The notes beneath the pieces are model-generated. The model worked only from the letters and a program-made list of their open reading frames with translations, searched no databases and had not been told where the DNA came from. Source: Thermoplasmata archaeon (GTDB lineage Archaea; Thermoplasmatota; Thermoplasmata; Lutacidiplasmatales; UBA184). Taken from it: a stretch of DNA of 5,737 nucleotides. Numbering within the stretch: the first letter of the stretch is position 1; the number at the start of each line of letters is the position of its first letter. The stretch lies in the NCBI GenBank assembly GCA_030037875.1, contig JASHPV010000015.1, positions 1-5,737 of the forward strand, written 5' to 3'. The translations under genes were made by a program, and so were the position numbers. Shown here piece after piece: positions 1-5,510 of this stretch.

Positions 1-957
1 GGTCCGGGAGAAATCCACGATCTCCTGGAGACGGCTCTCGATCTTCTCCTTCCCCAGGTGCATCAGCTCGAGGTGGACGTACCCCCCCGGGAATCCACGG
101 CCCTCCTTGACCTCGGTGACGATCGCGCGCGACACCACGTCCCGGGACGCCAGGTCGAGGACGTGGGGAGCGTACTTTCCCATGAACCGCTCGCCGAGCG
201 CGTTCTTGAGAATCCCTCCCTCGCCCCGCGCCCCCTCGGTGATCAAAATGCCCGATTCCAGCAGAGCGGTCGGGTGAAACTGAACGAACTCCATATCCTT
301 GAGATTCGCCCCGGCCCGGTAGGCCGCGGCGACGCCGTCACCGGTACAGCTGTGCGCGTTGGTAGTCCGACCGTAGATACGTCCGAACGGCCCGGTGGCG
401 ATGATGACGGCCTTCGCAGCGATGCCCTCGACCTTCGAGGTCTTCCGGTCCAGTACCGTGATCCCTTGAGCCCTCCCGCCCCGAACGACGATCGAAAGCA
501 GATACCACTCTTCGTAGGTGTGGATCGTCGCCGTTCCTAGGTGCTCGTAGAGTCCCTGGAGCAGGGCGAGCCCGGTCCGGTCCGCGGCGTAGATGGTCCG
601 GGGAAACGCTCCTCCTCCGAACGCCCGTCGCGCGAGAGATCCGTCGTCCGCGCGGCTGAAGATGGTTCCGAAATGCTCCATCTCGATGACGGTCGGGCCG
701 GCTTCCTGGCAGAAGAACTCGATCGCATCCTGGTCGCCGAGGTAGTCCGACCCCTTGACCGTGTCGTAGATGTGAGTCTCGACCGAGTCTTCCTTGCCGA
801 TCGCCGCGTTGATCCCGCCTTGGGCCGCGCCGGAATGGGAGCGCAACGGATGCAACTTCGACACGAGCGCGACGTCGCATCCGGCCTGGGCCGCGGCGAG
901 GGCCGCCCGCTGGCCCGCCAGTCCCGCGCCGACCACCACGACGTCATGCTGCAACAT
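1..957 (-). CDS. sdhA: Succinate dehydrogenase/fumarate reductase flavoprotein subunit, N-terminal 319 codons (3' end outside window)
   Basis: This is the FAD-carrying catalytic subunit of complex II, which interconverts succinate and fumarate at the cytoplasmic face of the membrane and passes electrons to the iron-sulfur subunit. My reverse-strand translation is open from ATG at 957 to base 1. Seen: a Rossmann dinucleotide motif GAGLAG (10-15); RSHS (39-42), whose His41 matches the covalent FAD-histidine of the family; AQGGIN (45-50); FPRTIYAADRTG (118-129); NAHSCTGDG (200-208); QFHPT (226-230, substrate-side His228); and TEGARGEGG (240-248), whose Arg244 matches the active-site arginine. 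The family is usually about 570-600 residues, so roughly half is present, including part of the capping domain. Nothing is broken in the visible part. No Shine-Dalgarno precedes the ATG, which fits a leaderless mRNA. It is divergent from psmB. Succinate dehydrogenase versus fumarate reductase cannot be decided here. Confidence 0.95.
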   Translation of the reverse strand, partial: MLQHDVVVVGAGLAGQRAALAAAQAGCDVALVSKLHPLRSHSGAAQGGINAAIGKEDSVETHIYDTVKGSDYLGDQDAIEFFCQEAGPTVIEMEHFGTIFSRADDGSLARRAFGGGAFPRTIYAADRTGLALLQGLYEHLGTATIHTYEEWYLLSIVVRGGRAQGITVLDRKTSKVEGIAAKAVIIATGPFGRIYGRTTNAHSCTGDGVAAAYRAGANLKDMEFVQFHPTALLESGILITEGARGEGGILKNALGERFMGKYAPHVLDLASRDVVSRAIVTEVKEGRGFPGGYVHLELMHLGKEKIESRLQEIVDFSRT

Positions 958-982
958 TTTCGTTGGGTGCGACCGACTTGAT

Positions 983-991
983 GCTTATCAG
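983..991 (-). promoter_or_regulatory. Candidate TATA box for sdhA
   Basis: Read on the minus strand, this is CTGATAAGC, a weak match to the archaeal TATA element. Its centre lies about 30 bases before the sdhA ATG at 957. The usual 22-27 base spacing from box to transcription start would put the start within a few bases of that ATG. This agrees with the absence of a Shine-Dalgarno and suggests a leaderless transcript. The match is weak and the call is an inference from spacing. Confidence 0.35.
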
Positions 992-1056
992 AACTGCGCC
1001 GAGTTTCGGTCCGAAAGCGCTCTTCCGAGAGGCGATGGACTCTCCGCCCGCGAGCG

Positions 1057-1066
1057 CTTATATACC
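1057..1066 (+). promoter_or_regulatory. Archaeal TATA box of psmB
   Basis: CTTATATACC stands out as an AT island in GC-rich sequence and is close to the archaeal TATA consensus. A start site about 25 bases downstream (near 1087) would give a 5' leader of about 26 bases before the psmB ATG at 1114. The leader contains GGAAGG at 1104-1109, a weak Shine-Dalgarno only four bases from the ATG. No second promoter is visible before fttA, so this one probably drives both genes. Confidence 0.7.
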
Positions 1067-1113
1067 GACCCCCGGTCCCCTCGACCGGTTTTCCCACACT
1101 ACTGGAAGGCTCC

Positions 1114-1785
1114 ATGCAAGGCACTGAAACGACACGGGAAGAGAACCTCCTGAAGGGCACGACGACGATCGCCGCAGTTTGCAAGGACGGCGTTGTTCTC
1201 GGTACGGAACGCCGGGCCACCGCCGGCAGCATGATCGCCGCCAAGCAGACCCAGAAGGTGTTCAAGATCGATGACAATCTCGGCATCACCATCGCCGGTC
1301 TCGTGGGCGACGCCCAGACGTTGGCCCGGTACCTTCGGGCGGAAGTCTCCCTCTATCGTCTCCGGCGGAGCGCCCCTCTCGGCGTCGAGGGAGCCGCCAC
1401 CTTGCTATCGAACATCCTGAGCGGGAACCGGATGTTCCCGTACTACGCCTGGCTCCTGATGGGCGGCGTCGACTCCAAGGGCGGTCACGTCTTCTCCATC
1501 GACCCTGCCGGCGGCTCGATCGAGGACCGGTACGTTTCGGTCGGCAGCGGATCCCCGTTCGCCTACGGTGTGCTGGAGGAGGGCTATTCGCGTGACATGA
1601 GCCTCTCCGACGGCGTGGACCTCGCCCTGCGGGGACTCACTGTCGCCATGAAGCGCGACTCGGCGTCCGGCGACGGGTACCTCGTCCACACCATCACGTC
1701 CAAGGAGTACCGCGAGTTTACCGAGGACGAAATCAATAAACGCCTGAAGGCGCTCAAGATTCCTCTACCACCGGTCCTACCCTAA
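1114..1785 (+). CDS. psmB: 20S proteasome beta subunit (Ntn-hydrolase, catalytic)
   Basis: This is the proteolytic subunit of the archaeal 20S proteasome, an N-terminal-nucleophile threonine protease in the cytoplasm that assembles as heptameric rings between alpha rings. The 223-residue product begins with a 15-residue propeptide ending LLKG. Cleavage after Gly15 would expose Thr16 as catalytic Thr1 in the sequence TTTIAA. Other active-site residues match the Thermoplasma acidophilum enzyme: Glu32 (position 17, in TERRAT), Lys48 (Lys33), Ser145 in GSGSPF (Ser129), and Asp182 and Ser185 in RDSASGD (Asp166 and Ser169). AGLVGDAQ (61-68) and the GGSIEDRY region are also family hallmarks. Length is normal and the gene is intact. 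It has its own strong TATA box and lies 69 bases ahead of fttA on the same strand, an arrangement also seen in Methanothermobacter. The alpha subunit and regulatory ATPase are not in this window. Confidence 0.97.
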   Translation: MQGTETTREENLLKGTTTIAAVCKDGVVLGTERRATAGSMIAAKQTQKVFKIDDNLGITIAGLVGDAQTLARYLRAEVSLYRLRRSAPLGVEGAATLLSNILSGNRMFPYYAWLLMGGVDSKGGHVFSIDPAGGSIEDRYVSVGSGSPFAYGVLEEGYSRDMSLSDGVDLALRGLTVAMKRDSASGDGYLVHTITSKEYREFTEDEINKRLKALKIPLPPVLP

Positions 1786-1803
1786 CGCCGAACGGGATCC
1801 TCC

Positions 1804-1828
1804 GGGGTTCCCGGGGCCGGCGAACCCC
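1804..1828 (+). other. GC-rich hairpin between psmB and fttA
   Basis: GGGGTTC (1804-1810) pairs perfectly with GAACCCC (1822-1828) around an 11-base loop that is itself almost entirely G and C. Only three T residues follow, so it lacks the long T-tract of archaeal intrinsic terminators. It could be a weak attenuator, an RNA-stability or processing element in a psmB-fttA transcript, or chance in GC-rich DNA. No promoter is visible between hairpin and fttA, which argues against a full terminator. Confidence 0.45.
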
Positions 1829-1854
1829 TTTCAGCCAACTCCTTCCGTCATCGT

Positions 1855-3759
1855 ATGAGTATCGATAGTCTACTAGAACAAACGAAAGAAGTGCTACACG
1901 AAGTGCTCCCCGAGAATATCGAGGTCACCGACATCGAGCTCGAGGGCCCCCACATCGTTCTGTACACCAAGCAGCTCGACGCCTTCCTGTCGGGCGGCGA
2001 ACTGCTCCGCCAGGTCGCCCAACGGCTCCGACGCCGAGTGCTCGTCCGGTCGGATCCGGCCTCGCTCATGGACCCCAAAGAGGCGGAGGCGGCGATCCGC
2101 GAGCTGATCCCGCCGGAGGCCGAGATCACGGCGCTGTACTTCGAGCCGGAGACGGGAGAGGTTACGATCGAGGCGGCGAATCCCGGCGCCGCCATCGGAC
2201 GTCAGGGGTCGGTTCTGACCGAGCTCAAGCGCAAGATCGGCTGGGTCCCGACCGTCGTCCGGACGCCACCGATTCCCTCCAAGACCGTGGAGGAGGTCCG
2301 CGTGCACCTCCGGAACCACTTCGACCAGCGTCGTACGTTCCTGAAGAAGGTCGGTACTCGGATCGCGCGCGACCGATTGGACGAGAAGATCTGGGCCCGG
2401 AACAGCTCGCTGGGCGGCTACCGCGAGGTCGGGCGCAGTGCGTCCCTGCTCTCCACCCAGAATTCCAAGGTGCTCATCGATTGCGGTATCGACCCCGGCT
2501 CCGACCGGGCGCCGTTCCTGAGCGCGCCCGAGCTGCTACCGCTGGACTCGCTCGATGCCGTGGTCATCACCCATTCCCATCTCGACCACTGCGGTCTCGT
2601 TCCGGTCCTCCTCAAGTACGGCTACCAGGGGCCGATCTACACGACGGCGCCATCCCGGGACATGATGACCCTGATGCTGCTCGACGCGATCAAGGTCACG
2701 AGCCAGGAGGCGCGGCAGAAGATCTACGACTCCTCCCACGTCCGGGACATGGTCACGCGCACGATCCCGCTGCGGTGGGGGGAAACGACCGACATCACCC
2801 CCGACCTGCGCTTGACGCTGCACAACGCGGGCCACATTCTGGGCTCTTCGATCTGCCATTTCCACATCGGCGACGGCGACCACAATCTGGCGTACTCGGG
2901 CGACATCAAGTTCGAGCGAAGCTGGTTGTTCAACCCTGCGGTCAACCGATTCCCCCGGCTCGAGACGCTCGTGCTCGAGTCGACGTACGGCGGCTACCGG
3001 GACGTACAACCCAGCCGGCAACAGGCGTCGGACGAGTTTGCGGGCTTCGTGAACAAGGTCCTGGAGCGGCGCGGCAAACTGATCGTTCCGGTCTTCGCCG
3101 TGGGCCGTTCCCAGGAAGTGATGCTCGTCCTGGAGGAACGGATGCGAGAGGGAAAGATCCCGCGCGTGCCGGTCTATCTGGACGGGATGATCTTCGAGGC
3201 GACCGCGATCCACACGGCCTATCCCGAGTTCCTCAACAGCCAGCTCCGGACGCAGATCTTCCAGCAAGGGGACAACCCGTTCCTATCGGACATCTTCCAC
3301 CGGGTCGACTCGTCGCAGATGCGGATGGCGATCCTCGACGAGAAGGACCCGTGCATTGTTCTCGCCACGTCGGGCATGATGAGCGGAGGCCCGGTGATGG
3401 AGTACTTCCGGGCCTGGGCCGCGGAGGAACGGCACGGGATCGTCTTCGTGGGGTACCAGGCCGATGGGACCTTCGGGCGTCGGCTCCAGCGCGGGATGAA
3501 CGAGGCGCAGCTCTTCGACAACGGGCGCCAGTACACCACCCCGGTCCGGCTTGAGGTGGCGACGATCGAAGGGTTCTCGGGCCACTCGGACCGGGTCCAG
3601 CTGATGAACTACGTGGCCAGTTTGGACCCGCGTCCGCAGCGGATCATCCTCAACCACGGAGAGGAGTCGAAAACGCTCGACCTCGCCTCCAGCCTCCACA
3701 AACGGTTCAACCTGGAGAGCCGGGTGCCGTTCAACCTGGACGCGATCCGGATTATCTGA
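1855..3759 (+). CDS. fttA: aCPSF1/FttA: KH-domain beta-CASP ribonuclease and transcription termination factor
   Basis: FttA (aCPSF1) is the archaeal homologue of the eukaryotic CPSF73 cleavage factor. It cuts nascent RNA and promotes transcription termination in the cytoplasm, acting as a dimer. The 634-residue product has the full architecture. Two N-terminal KH-type domains occupy about 1-68 and 69-140, the second with the RNA-binding loop GRQG (115-118). The metallo-beta-lactamase core carries HSHLDH (240-245), His327 in NAGHILGS and Asp350 in YSGD. The beta-CASP part has motif A at Glu375 (ESTYGG), motif B at His577 (FSGHSD) and motif C at His601 (LNHGEE); His at motif C marks the RNA-acting branch. 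All metal ligands are present, so it should be active. The first 15 codons after ATG are strikingly A/T-ending, and no Shine-Dalgarno precedes them. It probably shares the psmB transcript. Length matches the family exactly, and no other assignment is plausible. Confidence 0.97.
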   Translation: MSIDSLLEQTKEVLHEVLPENIEVTDIELEGPHIVLYTKQLDAFLSGGELLRQVAQRLRRRVLVRSDPASLMDPKEAEAAIRELIPPEAEITALYFEPETGEVTIEAANPGAAIGRQGSVLTELKRKIGWVPTVVRTPPIPSKTVEEVRVHLRNHFDQRRTFLKKVGTRIARDRLDEKIWARNSSLGGYREVGRSASLLSTQNSKVLIDCGIDPGSDRAPFLSAPELLPLDSLDAVVITHSHLDHCGLVPVLLKYGYQGPIYTTAPSRDMMTLMLLDAIKVTSQEARQKIYDSSHVRDMVTRTIPLRWGETTDITPDLRLTLHNAGHILGSSICHFHIGDGDHNLAYSGDIKFERSWLFNPAVNRFPRLETLVLESTYGGYRDVQPSRQQASDEFAGFVNKVLERRGKLIVPVFAVGRSQEVMLVLEERMREGKIPRVPVYLDGMIFEATAIHTAYPEFLNSQLRTQIFQQGDNPFLSDIFHRVDSSQMRMAILDEKDPCIVLATSGMMSGGPVMEYFRAWAAEERHGIVFVGYQADGTFGRRLQRGMNEAQLFDNGRQYTTPVRLEVATIEGFSGHSDRVQLMNYVASLDPRPQRIILNHGEESKTLDLASSLHKRFNLESRVPFNLDAIRII

Positions 3760-3790
3760 GCACGACCCGTGGCGTCCAAAGATGTGTCGG

Positions 3791-3808
3791 ACGGCTTGTA
3801 CACGGCTT
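3791..3808 (+). repeat. Direct repeat ACGGCTT x2, 11-bp period, upstream of the phosphohydrolase gene
   Basis: ACGGCTT occurs at 3791-3797 and 3802-3808, one helical turn apart, with the palindrome TGTACA (3797-3802) between and overlapping them. The second copy runs into the TATA-like CTTTAAG at 3806-3812. This could be a binding site for a dimeric regulator, but a 7-base repeat in a 100-base spacer may also be chance. Confidence 0.3.
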
Positions 3809-3814
3809 TAAGAA
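3806..3814 (+). promoter_or_regulatory. Alternative TATA-like element upstream of the phosphohydrolase gene
   Basis: CTTTAAGAA is a moderate archaeal TATA match. A start about 25 bases downstream, near 3835, would leave a leader of about 34 bases that includes the GGAGG at 3857-3861. This element is therefore compatible with Shine-Dalgarno-led initiation at ACG 3869, whereas the better-looking box at 3846 is not. Confidence 0.3.
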
Positions 3815-3845
3815 GGGGCCCAATTCTCATCCCTTCAGCTGTCAA

Positions 3846-3853
3846 CTTATATC
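3846..3853 (+). promoter_or_regulatory. Candidate TATA box for the phosphohydrolase gene
   Basis: CTTATATC shares CTTATAT with the psmB promoter and is the best TATA match in the 109-base gap after fttA. Standard spacing puts transcription start near 3872-3878. That would be downstream of both the GGAGG and the ACG proposed as translation signals, so this box and that start cannot easily both be right. It may be the true promoter of a shorter product, or a decoy. Confidence 0.45.
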
Positions 3854-3856
3854 GGG

Positions 3857-3861
3857 GGAGG
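3857..3861 (+). promoter_or_regulatory. Shine-Dalgarno GGAGG placing the start at ACG 3869
   Basis: GGAGG lies inside GGGGGAGGG (3854-3862), complementary to the CCUCC at the 3' end of archaeal 16S rRNA. It stands seven bases before ACG at 3869, an ideal spacing. No ATG, GTG or TTG occurs in any forward frame from 3812 to 3937. The same GGGGAGGGC string recurs at 5471-5479 before the next gene. Confidence 0.5.
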
Positions 3862-3868
3862 GCACACA

Positions 3869-5383
3869 ACGGCCGCTAGTCACCGGTTCCTAGTACTGGG
3901 GCTCGACGGCGGCACTTTCCAGCTCCTGAACCCGCTCATGGAGGCCGGGGAACTCCCGTTCCTTCGCTCCTTGATGGAACGGGGCGTCTCCGCCCCGTTG
4001 ATGTCCGTCTATCCGTCGAAGACGATCCCGGCCTGGTACAGTTTCGCCACGGGACTCGACCCGGGCAGCCTCGGGATCTTCGGCTTCACCGAGCCGAACG
4101 GCGGCCCCGGCAAGAGCCGGCTCGTGCAGGGCTACCGCCCGGCTGAGTCGCTCTGGGACCAGCTCTCTCGCCAGGGACACCGCGTCGGCGTGCTCAACTT
4201 TCCCGTCCGGGCCGCCTATCCGATCAACGGGTACCTCATCCCGGGCATGTTCGGGGAAAACCCCACGACCTACCCGGCCGACGTCCGCACGCGTCTCGAG
4301 GAGGGGCTGGGAGAGCCTCTGGTGGCGGAGCTTCCACCGTACCGCGATTCCGAGAGGCGCGAATGGCTCTCGCTCGCCACGCAGGGGTTGCTCCAGCGTG
4401 CGGCGGCGGCGGAGTTCCTCCAGGACGCCTTCCATCCCGATTTCCTGTTCGTTCTCCTCCGCGAGACGGACCGCATCGAACACCAGCACTGGGTCGAGTG
4501 TGCCGGCGGGCCGGCCCGGATGCCGGCCGACCTGCTCGCCTTCTGGCGTGCCGTGGACACGTCCTGCGCCCGGATCGACAAGGCGTTCCGGGCCCAGGGA
4601 GAGCCCGCCGTTACCCTCGTGATCTCGGACCACGGCCACGGTCCGGCCGGCGCCGAGTTCTTCACGAACCGTTGGCTTCTGGAACAGGGGTTCCTCAAGC
4701 TCAAGCCCGGCGCCGAGCCGCGACGGCGGAAGGTGCTCTCCCGCCTGCTCCTCGCCTCACAGAAGTTCGCGCCGGCCCGGGGTCTTGTCGGTGCCGTGGC
4801 CGATCGGTTCCGCTCCGGGGAGGGCGAGCACCACCTCGACCGCTGGCTCGGCGGCGACGCGACCTTCGAGGCGATGGCCGGTAAGATCGATTGGGAACGA
4901 ACCGAGGCGTTCTCCTTCCCGGTCCCCGAAGGCATCTATCTCAATCCGTATCGGAAGGACCGCACGCCGGAGCAGCACCGGGACACGCTTGCCGAGATCC
5001 GGCGGCGTCTCGAGGCGTACCCCGACGCGCAGATCGAGGTCCTCGAGCCGCGGGAGATCTACCGGGAGGTTCGGTCGGCCGCCGCACCGGGGCTCCTGCT
5101 CCGGGTGAACGGGATGGAAACGGACCTTCGGATGGACTTCAGCTATCCCACTCCCCTTCTCGCCCATCGGCCGGGCTACTTCTATGGCTCCGGCGTCCAC
5201 CGGATGGCCGGCATCATGATCGGGGCCGGCAACGGCACGGCGCATGGTGCGAAGGTCGGGCCGTTGTCCCTGCTGGACGTGGCTCCCACCGTGCTGGAAG
5301 GAATGGGCCTGGTACCGCCGCCCAGCATGGCCGGTCATTCGTTCGGCTCCTGGCTCGGCACGTCGCGGACGTTGCCCGGGTGA
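3869..5383 (+). CDS. Alkaline-phosphatase-superfamily phosphohydrolase (type I phosphodiesterase/nucleotide pyrophosphatase-like)
   Basis: This is a two-metal phosphohydrolase of the type I phosphodiesterase/nucleotide pyrophosphatase branch; its substrate is unknown. Numbering from ACG 3869 (504 residues), the metal and catalytic set is complete: Asp13 in LGLDGGTF, nucleophile Thr52 in SKTIPAW, Asp201 and His205 in TDRIEH, Asp254 and His255 in SDHGHG, and His444 in GVHRMAG. The C-terminal stretch LLDVAPTVLEGMGL is typical of the family. The first ATG is at 3938 (481 residues), but starting there removes the first beta strand and metal ligand Asp13. Upstream sequence in the same frame encodes RFLVLGLDGGTF and is open to a TAA at 3809, with no ATG, GTG or TTG available. 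ACG 3869 with a GGAGG seven bases before it is the best candidate; CTG 3896 or a sequencing error are alternatives. No signal peptide or membrane segment is seen, so it should be cytoplasmic. Relatives often lie near glycosyltransferases, as here. Confidence 0.88.
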   Translation, partial: TAASHRFLVLGLDGGTFQLLNPLMEAGELPFLRSLMERGVSAPLMSVYPSKTIPAWYSFATGLDPGSLGIFGFTEPNGGPGKSRLVQGYRPAESLWDQLSRQGHRVGVLNFPVRAAYPINGYLIPGMFGENPTTYPADVRTRLEEGLGEPLVAELPPYRDSERREWLSLATQGLLQRAAAAEFLQDAFHPDFLFVLLRETDRIEHQHWVECAGGPARMPADLLAFWRAVDTSCARIDKAFRAQGEPAVTLVISDHGHGPAGAEFFTNRWLLEQGFLKLKPGAEPRRRKVLSRLLLASQKFAPARGLVGAVADRFRSGEGEHHLDRWLGGDATFEAMAGKIDWERTEAFSFPVPEGIYLNPYRKDRTPEQHRDTLAEIRRRLEAYPDAQIEVLEPREIYREVRSAAAPGLLLRVNGMETDLRMDFSYPTPLLAHRPGYFYGSGVHRMAGIMIGAGNGTAHGAKVGPLSLLDVAPTVLEGMGLVPPPSMAGHSFGSWLGTSRTLPG

Positions 5384-5398
5384 GCCCCGGGCCCATTT

Positions 5399-5413
5399 CC
5401 CCCGCGGCGGGGG
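5399..5413 (+). terminator. Possible terminator-like hairpin after the phosphohydrolase gene
   Basis: CCCCCG (5399-5404) pairs perfectly with CGGGGG (5408-5413) around a three-base CGG loop, 15 bases after the stop codon. It is followed by GTTATTGT rather than a clean T-tract. It may stabilise or end the upstream mRNA. In DNA this GC-rich, chance is a real alternative. Confidence 0.35.
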
Positions 5414-5421
5414 GTTATTGT
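5414..5421 (+). promoter_or_regulatory. Weak TATA-like element before the glycosyltransferase gene
   Basis: GTTATTGT is the only AT-rich patch in the 120 bases between the two genes. A start about 25 bases downstream (near 5443) would give a leader containing the GGGGAGGG at 5471-5478 and the ATG at 5481. The match to consensus is poor, and read-through from the upstream gene is an alternative. Confidence 0.3.
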
Positions 5422-5480
5422 ACCCACCCCTTCCTCTCCGACCCCGGGAATCACCCCGGTGGACCCCCGAGGGGAGGGCT

Positions 5481-5507
5481 ATGTCGCACGGAACGGTGAC
5501 GTGGTGA
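5481..5507 (+). other. Eight-codon ORF MSHGTVTW overlapping the glycosyltransferase start
   Basis: ATG at 5481 has a GGAGG three bases upstream (5473-5477, closer than ideal). It opens an eight-codon frame ending at TGA 5505-5507, which overlaps the downstream GTG at 5504 as GTGA. It could be a translated leader coupled to the next gene by reinitiation. More likely it is the original start of the glycosyltransferase, put out of frame by the tandem duplication at 5495-5510. Confidence 0.35.
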
Positions 5508-5510
5508 CGT
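5495..5510 (+). repeat. Perfect 8-bp tandem duplication (GGTGACGT)2 at the glycosyltransferase start
   Basis: GGTGACGT occurs at 5495-5502 and again immediately at 5503-5510. Eight is not a multiple of three, so copy number sets the frame. With one copy, ATG 5481 reads through as MSHGTVTSWRIDVLG into the glycosyltransferase. With two copies, as here, that frame stops after eight codons and the gene must start at a GTG. Confidence 0.9.

Noticed and set aside
58..981. Long open frames on the plus strand and in a second minus frame across the sdhA region
   Set aside because: They are shadows created by high GC. The frame starting at ATG 957 on the minus strand matches complex II flavoprotein motifs continuously to base 1, and the others show no recognisable family and Arg/Pro-rich composition.
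1114..1785. Asp-to-Glu change at proteasome position 17
   Set aside because: Thermoplasma acidophilum also has Glu at this active-site position, so it is normal for this branch and not a defect.
1894..3867. Several minus-strand and alternate plus-strand frames over fttA
   Set aside because: All lie within the complete FttA frame, which has intact motifs throughout. None has a promoter, ribosome site or recognisable domain.
4010..4050. Possible loss of the phosphohydrolase nucleophile, because Tyr stands where some relatives have Thr in AWTSF
   Set aside because: The nucleophile in the nucleotide-pyrophosphatase pattern is the Thr of KTxP, and it is present here in SKTIPAW. The Tyr also occurs in the KTFPNHYS-like relatives.
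5444..5460. Small inverted repeat CCGGG/CCCGG downstream of the weak TATA-like element
   Set aside because: Only a five-base stem in very GC-rich sequence; expected often by chance.
5384..5503. Fusion of the phosphohydrolase and glycosyltransferase through TGA read-through, since both share a frame with no further stop between them
   Set aside because: The phosphohydrolase ends with a normal family C-terminus, the linker is low-complexity Pro/Gly-rich translation, and a GC-rich spacer is often open by chance.
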